NCBI RefSeq assembly: GCF_900101685.1
Contig: NZ_FMZZ01000010.1
Coordinates: forward strand, 124,001-188,000
Source: Actinokineospora iranica
GTDB lineage: Bacteria; Actinomycetota; Actinomycetes; Mycobacteriales; Pseudonocardiaceae
DNA: 64,000 nucleotides
Reading direction: 5' to 3'
Under the pieces are notes generated by a model. It worked only from the letters and a program-made list of their open reading frames with translations, made no database searches and had not been told where the DNA came from. Below, one piece after another: positions 1 to 8,436 of the stretch. The translations under genes were made by a program, and so were the position numbers. Positions within the stretch are counted from its first letter, which is position 1. Every line of letters starts with the position of its first letter.

Positions 1-2246
1 TCGGCGACACGCCCCTGGTCCGGCTGGGCCTGCCGGGCAGGCCGGACGTGCGCGCCTACGCCAAGCTGGAGATGGGCAACCTGTTCGCGATGAAGGACCG
101 GGTGGCGCGCAACATCATCCTGCGCGCCCGCGCGTCCGGCGAGCTGGCCGAGGGCGCGCCGCTGGTGGAGAGCTCGTCGGGCACCATGGCGCTGGGCGTC
201 GCCCTGGTCGGCCGCGCGCTCGGGCACCCGGTGCACATCGTCACCGACCCGCGCATCGACGCGATCACCCTGGCGAAGCTGGACGCGCTGGGCTGCGCGG
301 TGCATGTCGTGTCCCATATGGACGAACGCGGCTGGCAGGGCGCCCGGCTGGCGATGCTGGGCCGGATCATGGCCGAGAACCCGGGCGCGTTCTGGCCCCG
401 GCAGTACGAGAACCCGGACAACCCGGCCGCGTACCGCACGCTCGCCGACGAGCTGCTGGCCGAGCTGGACCACATCGACACCATTGTCGGCCCGGTGGGC
501 AGCGGCGGTTCGCTGTGCGGGACAACGCGGGCGCTGCGCGAGACGCTGCCCGAGCTGCGCGCGGTGGGCGTGGACTGCGTCGGCAGTGTCCTGTTCGGAC
601 AGCCGGACTGGCCGCAGCGGCTGCAGAGCGGGCTGGGCAACAGTATGCACCCGCCGAACCTGGACCGCACGGTCATCGACGAGGTGCACTGGCTCAACGA
701 CCGGGAGGCCTTCGCCGCGACCCGGGACCTGGCCCGCGAGCAGTTCCTGTTCGCGGGCAACACCTCCGGCTCGGCGTACCGGGTGCTGACCTGGCTCGCC
801 GAGCGCGCCGAGCCCGGCGCGACGATCGTGGGCATCTTCCCCGACCGCGGCGACCGCTACGTCGACACCGTGCACAGCGAGAAGTTCTGGGCAGACCGGA
901 ACCTGACCGCGCTGCCGCTGCGCACCAGCCCCCGGCTGGTGCCGCCGGACGCGGTGGTGCGCGAGTGGGCGTATTCGGTGCGGCCGGACGAGAACCGGCC
1001 CGCGTTCGTCTTCGTGGAGTCCAACACCACCGGCACCGGGATGCGCGCGCCTGCCACCGCGCGGCGGCTGGGCTACCGGCCGGTGTTCCTCACCGACCGG
1101 CCCGAGCGCTACCTGGGGCTGGCCGACGCGCCCGCCGAGACGGTCGTGTGCGACACGGGCGACCTGGCGGCGATGACCGACGCGTTGGCAGGCTTGCTGC
1201 CGCTGGAGCAGGTTTCCGCGGTCGGCACCACCAGCGAGTTCTACCTGCTCGCCGCGGCGGAACTGGCCGCGCGGCTGGGACTTCCGGCCGCGGCGCCCGC
1301 CGCCGTCGCGCGCTGCCGCAACAAGGCCGAGTTGCGGGCGACGCTCGCCGCGGCCGGTGTGCCGCAACCGGAGTTCGCCTTCGTCGCCGACGCCGAGGAA
1401 ATCGGTGCGGTTCCGGTGCCGTGCGTGGTCAAGCCCGTGGACGAGTCGGGGTCGACCGGGGTGCTGCGGTGCACCACGGCGCGCGAGGCCGCGGCGCAGG
1501 TGCGGGCGATCACCGCGGTGACCGTCAACGGGCGCGGGCAGCGCCGGGCGCCCGGCGCGCTGGTCGAGTCCTACGCGGTCGGGCCGGAGTACAGCGTCGA
1601 GATGATCGGCGTGGACGGCGAGCCCCGGCTCTACGCGATCGTCGAAAAGTCCCTTGTGGACGATGTGCAGTTCGTGGAGGCCGGGCACGTCGTGCCCGCC
1701 GACCTGGCCGCCGACACCGCGCAGGCGATTGCCGACACCGTGCGCAAGGCGTTGCTGGCGCTGGGGATGACGCACGGGGCCACGCACACCGAGGTGCGGC
1801 TCACCGCGGCGGGGCCGGTGGTGATCGAGGTGAACCCGCGCCTGGCGGGCGGGATGATCCCCGAACTGGTCCGGGTCGGGACCGGCGTCGACCTGCTCGA
1901 GCAGCAGGTGCGCCACCTCGGCGGGCTGCCGGTGGCCGAACCGGCACCGTTCGACGGGCACGCGGGCATCCGGTTCCTGCGGGCCGACGTGCGCGGCACG
2001 CTCACCGCGGTCGACGGGGTGGCCGAGGCCGAGGCGGAGCCGTTCGTGCGTCAGGTGACCGTCACCGTGTCCCCGGGCGCGGTCGTCGGGCCGCCCACGG
2101 ACGCCTACGGGCGGCTCGGATACGTCATCGCGCACGCCCCGTCGCGGGCGGAACTCGACCGGGCGCTGGACCGGGCGGTGGCGCTGGTGCGGTTCCGGGT
2201 CGCCGCGGCCGGGTCCGCGGGCGCGTCCTGGGTCAGCGGGTCGTGA
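1..2246 (+). CDS. PLP-dependent cysteine synthase-like / ATP-grasp fusion (5' end outside window)
   Basis: The reading frame is open from base 3, so the gene begins upstream; about 747 residues are visible. The first ~300 residues are a cysteine synthase/SbnA-like fold-type II PLP enzyme: GDTPLVRL at the visible start, the PLP lysine in AMKDR, an SSSGTMALG loop and the phosphate-binding GSGGSLCG. The rest is an ATP-grasp ligase with VVKPVDESGSTGV (about nt 1425-1465) and EVNPRLAGG (about nt 1825-1855). Enzymes of this kind join an activated Ser/Thr to an amino donor on the way to 2,3-diaminopropionate or 2,3-diaminobutyrate. A lyase would normally release the product, and none is visible here. 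The neighbouring lipopeptide NRPS needs such a residue, so diamino acid supply is the likely role (inference). Its 3' end overlaps the convergent dioxygenase gene by 14 nt. The fusion is clear; the exact substrate is not. Confidence 0.85.
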   Translation, partial: GDTPLVRLGLPGRPDVRAYAKLEMGNLFAMKDRVARNIILRARASGELAEGAPLVESSSGTMALGVALVGRALGHPVHIVTDPRIDAITLAKLDALGCAVHVVSHMDERGWQGARLAMLGRIMAENPGAFWPRQYENPDNPAAYRTLADELLAELDHIDTIVGPVGSGGSLCGTTRALRETLPELRAVGVDCVGSVLFGQPDWPQRLQSGLGNSMHPPNLDRTVIDEVHWLNDREAFAATRDLAREQFLFAGNTSGSAYRVLTWLAERAEPGATIVGIFPDRGDRYVDTVHSEKFWADRNLTALPLRTSPRLVPPDAVVREWAYSVRPDENRPAFVFVESNTTGTGMRAPATARRLGYRPVFLTDRPERYLGLADAPAETVVCDTGDLAAMTDALAGLLPLEQVSAVGTTSEFYLLAAAELAARLGLPAAAPAAVARCRNKAELRATLAAAGVPQPEFAFVADAEEIGAVPVPCVVKPVDESGSTGVLRCTTAREAAAQVRAITAVTVNGRGQRRAPGALVESYAVGPEYSVEMIGVDGEPRLYAIVEKSLVDDVQFVEAGHVVPADLAADTAQAIADTVRKALLALGMTHGATHTEVRLTAAGPVVIEVNPRLAGGMIPELVRVGTGVDLLEQQVRHLGGLPVAEPAPFDGHAGIRFLRADVRGTLTAVDGVAEAEAEPFVRQVTVTVSPGAVVGPPTDAYGRLGYVIAHAPSRAELDRALDRAVALVRFRVAAAGSAGASWVSGS

Positions 2247-3219
2247 GAGGGCCGAGCATGGCGACGATCTCGCGGTCGCCGGTGTAGGGCAGGCGGCTGT
2301 GCGCGGTGCGCGTGTTGTCCACGAGCAGCAGATCGCCGTCCCGCCAGGGGGTGGCGACGGTGTGGGCGTCGTAGACGGCGTTGATCCGGTCCACGGTCGC
2401 GGTGTCGAGCGGGCTGCCGTCGCCGAGGTAGGTGGTGAACGGCAGGCCGCGCTCGCGGCCGAACTCGGCGACGAGGTAATCGCGCACCGCCGGTTCCATG
2501 GTCCACTCGTTGAGGAACGCGACCTGGTTGAACCAGCACGCGCGGCCGGTGCCGGGGTGCACGCGCACCGCGGGCATCCGCCGCGTCGTGCGCAGCGAGC
2601 CGTCCGCCGACCATTCCCATTCGACGCCGCCCGCCGCGCACCGCCGCTCGACCTCGGCCCGGTCGACGGTTCCGAACGCTTCGCGCCAATCGACCCCAAG
2701 CAGCTCGCCGTAGTTGCGGACGAGAATCCAGCCGTGCTCGGAAAATGGTTCCCGAATGTCGTCCGGAAGGGCGTCGAAGACATCGGCGGCGTCCGCGAGC
2801 GCGGTTTCCCCGCCGCTGGAGGGGGCGCGGACGCAGCCGAGCAGGAGTGTTTCCGGGAAGGCGGTTGAATAGCTCAGCTCGTGGTGCATACACATCGGCT
2901 GGTCGGCTGGCCATTTCGTGGCCGAATAGAGGCCGCCGCCGAGGTCGTCGCGGGGCGCGAAGCCCTCGCGTTCGACCGAGAGCGTGCCAAGCAGGGCCGT
3001 GCCCGCGGTCCGGAAATCGTCGTGTTTCCGCAGGCCAAGCCCACGGATGAGGAGGCTTCCGTGCCTGGCGAGCAGGTGGCGGGCCGTCTCGGCGTTCCGG
3101 TCGAGCCAGTCGCCGCCCGGCACGGTGAGCACCGGCGGACGGCCCGGCTCCGACACCGGTTCCAGGGGCTGATGCGTGGTCTGCGAAGCGGTCACGGCAC
3201 TTTTCTCCATCCTGGTCAT
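2233..3219 (-). CDS. TauD/TfdA-family Fe(II)/2-oxoglutarate dioxygenase
   Basis: A 328-residue non-haem iron oxygenase. The iron ligands are visible: H112-x-E114 in MHHELSY and the distal H307 in RTAHSR, with R317 in GDREI to hold 2-oxoglutarate. A GGETALAD stretch after the first ligand pair is typical of the SyrP/AsnO/TauD group found in NRPS clusters. Those relatives beta-hydroxylate amino acids, either free (AsnO, Asn in CDA) or carrier-bound (SyrP, Asp). Asn and Asp residues are predicted for this peptide, so hydroxylation of one of them is the leading idea (inference). The ATG at 3219 is chosen over longer starts because a GGGA lies about 8 nt upstream; ATG 3210 is an alternative. It is divergent from the lysine cyclodeaminase gene. 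Confidence 0.85.
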   Translation of the reverse strand: MTRMEKSAVTASQTTHQPLEPVSEPGRPPVLTVPGGDWLDRNAETARHLLARHGSLLIRGLGLRKHDDFRTAGTALLGTLSVEREGFAPRDDLGGGLYSATKWPADQPMCMHHELSYSTAFPETLLLGCVRAPSSGGETALADAADVFDALPDDIREPFSEHGWILVRNYGELLGVDWREAFGTVDRAEVERRCAAGGVEWEWSADGSLRTTRRMPAVRVHPGTGRACWFNQVAFLNEWTMEPAVRDYLVAEFGRERGLPFTTYLGDGSPLDTATVDRINAVYDAHTVATPWRDGDLLLVDNTRTAHSRLPYTGDREIVAMLGPLTTR

Positions 3220-3377
3220 TCGTGGTCCCAGTATCCGACGCGCCGGGTGTGCCCACTCTTCGCGCTGAGCCGGATCTAATGGTGTCACCAGTTCTTTCCC
3301 GGGATGCTGTGACCGGGCGTGCGTTGATCGTAGGCTGGGATCGACCGTGGGTTTTGTCGCGAATTCGAGGTGGGGGC
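3220..3377. promoter_or_regulatory. Divergent intergenic promoter region, with candidate promoter for the pipecolate gene
   Basis: The 158-bp gap between the divergent dioxygenase and cyclodeaminase genes must carry both promoters. On the + strand, TGTGAC (3309-3314), a 16-nt spacer and TAGGCT (3331-3336) resemble an actinomycete housekeeping -35/-10 pair, about 42 nt before the ATG. AGGTGGGGG just before 3378 is a strong ribosome binding site. No operator was recognised. Confidence 0.35.
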
Positions 3378-4430
3378 ATGGAGACTTGGCTGCTGGGCCA
3401 AGATGACCTGGGGCGCATTCTCCAGGTGATCGGGCGGGACGAACTCATGCGCAGGATGATCGACCGGCTCGGCGCCGAACTCGCCGAACTCGGCCGCGGC
3501 GGCCGGGCCGAGACCCCCGCGCGCAGCGGGTTCACCCGGGCCGGGGACGCTCCCGGGGTCATCGAGCTGATGCCGCACCGGGAAGCGGGCTCGTCGGTGA
3601 CCGTGAAGACGATCTCCTACAGCCCGCGCAACCCCCGCTCCTTCGGCCTGCCCACGATCGTGGGCACGATCTCGCGGATCGATGAGGCCACCGGCAGGCT
3701 GGTGGCGCTGGCCGACGGCGTGCTGCTCACCGCCGTCCGCACGGGCGCGGCCTCCGCGGTGGCCAGCAGGCTGCTGGCCGCGCCGGAGTCGACCCGGCTC
3801 GGGCTGATCGGCGCTGGGGCGCAGGCGGTCACCCAGGCGCACGCGCTGAGCCAGGTCTTCGCGTTGGACTCGGTGCTGGTCGCCGACGTCGACCCGGCCG
3901 CAGCCGCGGGCTTCGCCGAGCGGATCGACTTCCTCGGCCTGCGCGTCGAGGTGGCGCAGCCGCGGCGGGTGCTCGCCGAGAGCGACATCGTCTGCACCGC
4001 GACCTCGGTCCCGGTCGGCACCGGCCCGGTGGTCGAGGACGGCCCGCACCCCGGCCACCTGCACGTCAACTCGATCGGCTCGGACGAGGTGGGCAAGACC
4101 GAGCTGCCGGTCACCCTGCTGCGCCGCGCGTTCGTCTGCGTCGACCACCGCGGGCAGGCCGAACGCGAGGGCGAGTCGCAGCAGCTGTCCCCCGACGAGA
4201 TCGGCCCGACCCTGGGCCACCTGTGCGCGCACCCGGCCGAGGCGGCGCGCCACCGCTCGGGCCTGACCGTGTTCGACTCCACCGGGTTCGCCTTCGAGGA
4301 CCACGTCGCGCTGGACGTGTTCCTCGCCGTCGCGGAGGAACTGGGGCTGGGCACCAAGCTCGCGATCGAGCACCACCCGGAGAACGCGCTGGACCCCTAC
4401 TCGACCCGACTGCTGCGGACCCGGAGCTGA
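3378..4430 (+). CDS. Lysine cyclodeaminase (L-pipecolate forming), ornithine cyclodeaminase/mu-crystallin family
   Basis: A 350-residue NAD-dependent enzyme converting L-lysine to L-pipecolate with loss of ammonia. The N-terminus METWLLGQ, the segment ELMPHREAGSSVTVKT, the Rossmann motif LGLIGAGAQA (about residue 140) and the C-terminal VFDSTGFAFED and EHHPENALDPY match the RapL/FkbL/PipA type that I recall from rapamycin and FK506 clusters. This fits better than SbnB, the Dap-forming relative. The predicted pipecolate pocket in NRPS module 3 gives independent support. The ATG at 3378 is preceded by AGGTGGGGG; the frame is open farther upstream, but the family starts at METxxLGQ. The luciferase-like gene follows after 3 nt, so the two are co-transcribed. 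Confidence 0.9.
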   Translation: METWLLGQDDLGRILQVIGRDELMRRMIDRLGAELAELGRGGRAETPARSGFTRAGDAPGVIELMPHREAGSSVTVKTISYSPRNPRSFGLPTIVGTISRIDEATGRLVALADGVLLTAVRTGAASAVASRLLAAPESTRLGLIGAGAQAVTQAHALSQVFALDSVLVADVDPAAAAGFAERIDFLGLRVEVAQPRRVLAESDIVCTATSVPVGTGPVVEDGPHPGHLHVNSIGSDEVGKTELPVTLLRRAFVCVDHRGQAEREGESQQLSPDEIGPTLGHLCAHPAEAARHRSGLTVFDSTGFAFEDHVALDVFLAVAEELGLGTKLAIEHHPENALDPYSTRLLRTRS

Positions 4431-4433
4431 GCC

Positions 4434-5450
4434 ATGGACTTCAGCCTGCTGTACTTCGCCAACCGCGAGGTCGACGATCCCCCGCGCGAGTACGACCTGC
4501 TGCTGCGCGCCGCGCGCTTCGCCGACGAGCACGGCTTCACCGCGCTGTGGCTGCCAGAACGCCACTTCCACCCGTTCGGCGGCGCCTACCCCAACCCCGC
4601 GCTGGCCGCGGCCGCGCTCGCCACCGTGACATCCCGCGTCCGGCTGCGCGCGGGCAGCGTCGTGCTGCCCCTGCACGACCCGCTGACCGTGGTCGAGGAC
4701 TGGGCCTTCGTGGACAACCTCTCCCGCGGCCGGGTCGACCTGGCCATCGCCACCGGCTGGAACCCCAACGACTTCGTCATCGCCCCCGACGGCTTCGCCG
4801 ACCGCCGCGCCCGGCTGCCAGAGCAGATCGGGCAGCTGCGCGACATCTGGGCGGGCAAGGCGGTCACCCGCCGCAACGGCGCGGGCGACCAGGTCGAGAT
4901 CACCACCTACCCGCGGCCCGCGCAGGAGGAGGTCGAGCTGTGGCTGACGTGCAGCGCCAGCCTGGGCACCTTCGAGCTGGCGGGCGCCCTGGGCGCGAAC
5001 GTGCTGACCGCGCTGCTGTTCCAGCGGGTCGAGGAACTGGCCCCGAAACTGGCCGCCTACCACGCCGCGCTGACCGCGCACGGACACGACCCCGCCGCCC
5101 GGAAGGTGACCCTGATGGTCCACACCTTCGTCGGCGACTCCGACGACGCGGTGCGCGCGACAGTGCGGGAGCCGTTCATCCGGTACCTGCGGTCCTCTGT
5201 GGACCTGTGGAAGGCGCGGTGGACGGAGCTGGGCGCGATCAAGGAGGACCGGCTGCTGGGCTACGCGTTCGAGCGGTACTTCCGCACCGCGGCGCTGTTC
5301 GGTTCCGTGGACCGGTGCGCCGAGTTCGTCGCCGAGCTACGGGAAGTCGGGGTGACCGAGGTCGCCGCGCTCATCGACTTCGGGGTGCCCGCAGAGGAAA
5401 CCGTGGCCGCTCTGTCGCATTTGGACGAACTTCGGCGGCGCGTCGGTTGA
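4434..5450 (+). CDS. LLM-class flavin-dependent monooxygenase (MupA/Atu3635-like)
   Basis: A 338-residue single-domain luciferase-like oxidoreductase. The start MDFSLLYFANRE, then LWLPERHFHPFGG, the segment GSVVLPLHDPLTVVEDWA and the glycine-rich IATGWNPNDF are typical of the natural-product luciferase-like monooxygenase branch found free or embedded in NRPS/PKS lines. These use reduced FMN and O2, often on carrier-bound intermediates. Translation is probably coupled to the cyclodeaminase gene, whose stop is 3 nt upstream. The substrate cannot be read from sequence; oxidation of a tethered amino acid or of the lipid tail are both possible. The friulimicin-type compounds I know do not obviously need it, so it may mark a structural difference. 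Confidence 0.85.
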   Translation: MDFSLLYFANREVDDPPREYDLLLRAARFADEHGFTALWLPERHFHPFGGAYPNPALAAAALATVTSRVRLRAGSVVLPLHDPLTVVEDWAFVDNLSRGRVDLAIATGWNPNDFVIAPDGFADRRARLPEQIGQLRDIWAGKAVTRRNGAGDQVEITTYPRPAQEEVELWLTCSASLGTFELAGALGANVLTALLFQRVEELAPKLAAYHAALTAHGHDPAARKVTLMVHTFVGDSDDAVRATVREPFIRYLRSSVDLWKARWTELGAIKEDRLLGYAFERYFRTAALFGSVDRCAEFVAELREVGVTEVAALIDFGVPAEETVAALSHLDELRRRVG

Positions 5451-5456
5451 GGTCGG

Positions 5457-6251
5457 TCAGGCGGGTTCGCGGGTGAAGGCGCGGATGGTGACGGCCGCGC
5501 TGACCGCGCCCAGCAAGGCGATCACGCCCACCGCCGTGGCGGGTGCGGCGGGCCGGCCGAGCGCGAGGGCGCGGATGGCGTCGATGGCGTAGGTGAGCGG
5601 ATTGACCGTGGCCGCCGCGCCCAGCCAGGCAGGCAGCCGCTCGACCGGGGCGAAGGCGCTGGAGGTGAACATGACCGGGAACAGCAGCACGCCCAGGCTC
5701 TGCAGCACCTCCGCGCTGCGCACCCACACGGCCAGCGCGAGGAAAGCCCAGACCAGCGCCCACGCCAACCCCACCGCAACGACGAACGCCGCGGCCAGTC
5801 CCGGGCGCACGGTGAACCCGAGGACCAGCGCGGCGGCCACGACCAGCGCCGCCTGCGCGGTGTAGCGCACCACGTCGGCCAGGCTCCTGGCCGTCGGGAG
5901 GACCGCCAGGCGCACCGGCAGCGAGCGCAGCCGGTCGAACACGCCGTTGCCCATGTCCCGCAGGAACGCCTGCCCGGAAACCTGGGCGGCGCTGACCGCG
6001 GTGGTGACGAGGATGGCGGGCGTGAGGTAGTCCAGGTAGCCCACGCCGTCGGGCAGCAGCGCCGCGTCGGCGATGCTGCCGAACACCTGGCTGAGGATCA
6101 CCAGCGTGAGAATCGGCCCCACCGCTCCGAGCGCCACCGCCCGCGGGTCGCTGACGAAGGCCCGCAGCGACCGCCCGGTCAACGCGGCCACCTGCTTCCC
6201 GAACCCGGGCCGTCGCGGCCGGGACGGCGCCGGGGCGTCGACGGCGGTCAT
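5457..6251 (-). CDS. ABC-2 type transporter permease (DrrB-like)
   Basis: A 264-residue integral membrane protein with about six hydrophobic segments, for example AVGPILTLVILSQVFG, AALVVAAALVLGF and FVVAVGLAWALVWAFLALAV, and the DrrB-type motif RDMGNGVFDRLRSLPV. Such permeases pair with a DrrA-like ATPase to export drugs or lipids. No ATPase gene lies next to it or elsewhere in this window. It may be upstream of base 1 or shared. Within the cluster it is a good candidate for lipopeptide export or self-resistance (inference). The ATG at 6251 is preceded by GGTGGCCAG; a longer upstream start would run toward the mutase gene and lacks a ribosome site. It is transcribed with the two mutase genes and ends 6 nt from the convergent monooxygenase. 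Confidence 0.85.
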   Translation of the reverse strand: MTAVDAPAPSRPRRPGFGKQVAALTGRSLRAFVSDPRAVALGAVGPILTLVILSQVFGSIADAALLPDGVGYLDYLTPAILVTTAVSAAQVSGQAFLRDMGNGVFDRLRSLPVRLAVLPTARSLADVVRYTAQAALVVAAALVLGFTVRPGLAAAFVVAVGLAWALVWAFLALAVWVRSAEVLQSLGVLLFPVMFTSSAFAPVERLPAWLGAAATVNPLTYAIDAIRALALGRPAAPATAVGVIALLGAVSAAVTIRAFTREPA

Positions 6252-6333
6252 CTGGCCACCGCCCGCGCACTTGGACAGCGGCGTCCTTCGGCGGTCGGCG
6301 GGGCGGCTTGCTTGGTGGATTCGCGACACAGGG

Positions 6334-7707
6334 TCATGCGGTGGCCTCTTCCGGTTCCGCCGCCCACGGCTCCCGGGCGGCGAAGTAGTTGATGTCGGCC
6401 AGGATCTTCTCGGTGATCCGGCCGGTGCGCTGGTTCAGCAGCCCGCGCTGGCGGTCCAGTGCGGCGCGCGGCAGGGGGAGGGCGCCGGGGCTGTGGTAGC
6501 GGACCGCCCCGGTGGGGTCGCGCAGCGGGACCACGGCCGCGTGCGCGTGGACGCTGGCGCTGAACGGGATGTCCAGGGTGCCGTCGGCGAAGGCCGCGCA
6601 GATTCCGGCGGCCAGGGTCGGGGCGCGGTTCAGGACCGGCTCGACCAGCGCGGCGACCTCGGTCTCGATCCACGCCTGCTCCTCGGTCACCCGGTCCTCG
6701 TTCAGGCGGATGAAGTCCAGCAGCGGGGAGCAGGCCGCGCGGGCCAGGCGCAGGCCCTCGGCGTTGGCCGCGGCCGTCGGGATGCCGTGCGCCTCCTGGC
6801 GGGTCTTGGTGATCACCTTGTCCGCCGCGCCGATGCGGCCGACCAGGCCGCCGTAGTGGACCAGGGCCTCGGCCCAGCCGCGGTCAGCGGGGAAGACGCC
6901 CATGAACTCGTGCAGCACGGTGAACACCGTCATGTCCGCGGGCAGGTACCGGGCGGCGACCGACCGGATGGCCCGCAGTGCCGCCACGTCCTGGTGAACC
7001 TCACCCGACTGGGGGTAGGACACCGACACGCACCGCACCCCCTGCTCGGCGGCCAGCAGCGCCTCCAGCAGGGTCATGGCCAGGCTCAGCGACGGCGGCA
7101 CCAGCACCGCGGTGAGACTGCCGAACAGCTCCCGCTCCAGCACCACCCCGTGCCCGGCCAGTGCCGCGGTGACCGCGTCCACCTGCTGCCACGCGCGCAG
7201 CGATTCGGCCAGCGGGACGTCCTTGGCGTACGGGATGTTGTAGCCGATGCCACCGCCCTCGAACGAGGTGATGCCCGCGGCGAGGGACACCGCGAACAGG
7301 TCCCGCCCGTCCGGCGACCCGTGCCGCACCTGCAACGGCACGCCCACCGCGTCGACCAGCGCCCGGCCGCGCTCCCAGCCGTGCGCCACGAGCGGATACC
7401 CGTTGAGCTGCCCGGGGTTCTCGCGGCGGGCGCGGTCGGCGGTGGCGAAGTGGCGCAGCCGGGTGTGCGAGTCGATGGTCACCGACAGCAGGTCCGGGGC
7501 GCCCGCGCGGTCCAGCGCGCGCAGCAGCGCCAGCATCTCCGGGTGCCCGCCGACCCCGCACCTCGGTTGCAGCGCGGGCCGCCCGCCGCCGCGGCGCAGC
7601 ACGGCCACCGCGGTGTCCCGGGTGGACGAGCGCAGCCGGTCGACGATCTCCGACCAGTCCGGCAGCCGCCGCCGCTGCGCCCGGTCGAGGTCGATGAGCT
7701 CACGCAT
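6334..7707 (-). CDS. glmE: Methylaspartate (glutamate) mutase, epsilon/large subunit
   Basis: A 457-residue protein of the GlmE/MutE family, the catalytic TIM-barrel subunit of adenosylcobalamin-dependent glutamate mutase (EC 5.4.99.1). It interconverts L-glutamate and (2S,3S)-3-methylaspartate. Recognisable stretches are QPRCGVGGH near the N-terminus, TIDSHTRLRHF, NGYPLVAHGW, EGGGIGYNIPYAKD and the late TKTRQEAHGIPT. Clostridial GlmE is slightly longer (about 480 residues). The start overlaps the end of the small-subunit gene by 8 nt, so the subunits are translationally coupled. In friulimicin-type clusters the same pair (GlmA/GlmB) supplies 3-methylaspartate, which fits the Asp-like module 4 here. 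Activity depends on vitamin B12; a riboswitch-controlled B12-type importer sits about 44 kb away. Confidence 0.93.
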   Translation of the reverse strand: MRELIDLDRAQRRRLPDWSEIVDRLRSSTRDTAVAVLRRGGGRPALQPRCGVGGHPEMLALLRALDRAGAPDLLSVTIDSHTRLRHFATADRARRENPGQLNGYPLVAHGWERGRALVDAVGVPLQVRHGSPDGRDLFAVSLAAGITSFEGGGIGYNIPYAKDVPLAESLRAWQQVDAVTAALAGHGVVLERELFGSLTAVLVPPSLSLAMTLLEALLAAEQGVRCVSVSYPQSGEVHQDVAALRAIRSVAARYLPADMTVFTVLHEFMGVFPADRGWAEALVHYGGLVGRIGAADKVITKTRQEAHGIPTAAANAEGLRLARAACSPLLDFIRLNEDRVTEEQAWIETEVAALVEPVLNRAPTLAAGICAAFADGTLDIPFSASVHAHAAVVPLRDPTGAVRYHSPGALPLPRAALDRQRGLLNQRTGRITEKILADINYFAAREPWAAEPEEATA

Positions 7708-8131
7708 GGGTGAGGGCGGCGGACAGGATCGAGTCGAGCACAGCGGGCAGTTCCTCGGGGCGGTCCAGCACGTGGTCCACCCCCAGGTCGCGCAGCCGCG
7801 CGCGGGCGGCCGGGTGTCCGGCCGCGTCGATCGAGGGACGGCCGCCGAACACGACCGGGCAGCGCAGCCTGCCCATCCGGCGCAGGTCCGGCAGGCCGCG
7901 CAGGTCTTCGACCGCGTGCCCGTTGACGCTGCCGACGATCACCGCCGCCGCGTCGAGGTCGGCCGCCGCGTCGGCGAACTCCGCCAGCGGCGTGCACACC
8001 CCCAGGTTATGCGGGCGGAACCCCTGCTGGACCAGCATCAGGTGGATGAGCCGGTTGGCCACGGCATGTGCGTCACTGGCGGCGACGCCGAGTACCAGGC
8101 GGCGGCGGGAACGGAACGCGGTGTCGCCCAT
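7700..8131 (-). CDS. glmS: Methylaspartate (glutamate) mutase, sigma/small B12-binding subunit
   Basis: A 143-residue cobalamin-binding Rossmann domain. The base-off/His-on signature is present as D20-A-H22 in ASDAHAVANRLI, S68 in VGSVNG and the glycine pair in VFGGRPS (96-97). The position after DxHxx is Ala rather than the usual Gly, a mild deviation. It carries adenosylcobalamin for the large subunit encoded immediately downstream, with which it overlaps by 8 nt. The ATG at 8131 is preceded by AGGGGGC. This glmS is the mutase gene, not the glucosamine synthase gene of the same symbol. It is divergent from the acyl-AMP ligase operon. Confidence 0.93.
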   Translation of the reverse strand: MGDTAFRSRRRLVLGVAASDAHAVANRLIHLMLVQQGFRPHNLGVCTPLAEFADAAADLDAAAVIVGSVNGHAVEDLRGLPDLRRMGRLRCPVVFGGRPSIDAAGHPAARARLRDLGVDHVLDRPEELPAVLDSILSAALTHA

Positions 8132-8436
8132 GTGGGTGCCCCCTGCTCACGGAAAAGGAAGTGCGGCGCGATCTCCGACGCGCGCGTGGCTTTCGTGAAC
8201 GTAACAACCGGCCCGTCCCGACTCCATGCGAAAAGGCGCGTTCCGAGATTTTCACTAGTCCCGCCGCGAGCCGTTGGTGGCTGCGGGAACCGCTGGTAGC
8301 GTCAGGATCGGCGCCGGGGAAATGGCGCGGAGTTCACGCCCAGACCGGGCAACGGGGGAATCGCAATTCGGCGGCCGCGGCGCGCGGCGCCTGTTTCGCC
8401 GTGCCCGCAGCAATGGACCGACCGGGATGGTGGAAG
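8132..8436. promoter_or_regulatory. Divergent intergenic region with candidate promoter for the ligase-NRPS operon
   Basis: A 305-bp gap between the divergent mutase and acyl-AMP ligase genes. On the + strand, TTGGTG (8274-8279), a 17-nt spacer and TAGCGT (8297-8302) form a plausible sigma-70-like promoter for the long ligase-ACP-NRPS operon. The frame remains open through part of this stretch, but the codons look non-coding and no start has a ribosome site before 8413/8437. No riboswitch or clear operator palindrome was seen. Confidence 0.4.

Noticed and set aside
3378-4430. SbnB-type 2,3-diaminopropionate synthase
   Set aside because: Although an SbnA-like enzyme is nearby, the N-terminus, MPHREAG segment and C-terminal motifs fit lysine cyclodeaminase, and module 3 has a pipecolate pocket.
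8132-8436. Cobalamin riboswitch ahead of the B12-dependent mutase or ligase genes
   Set aside because: No GCCACTG or related B12-box core was found; the only such element is at 52103-52235.
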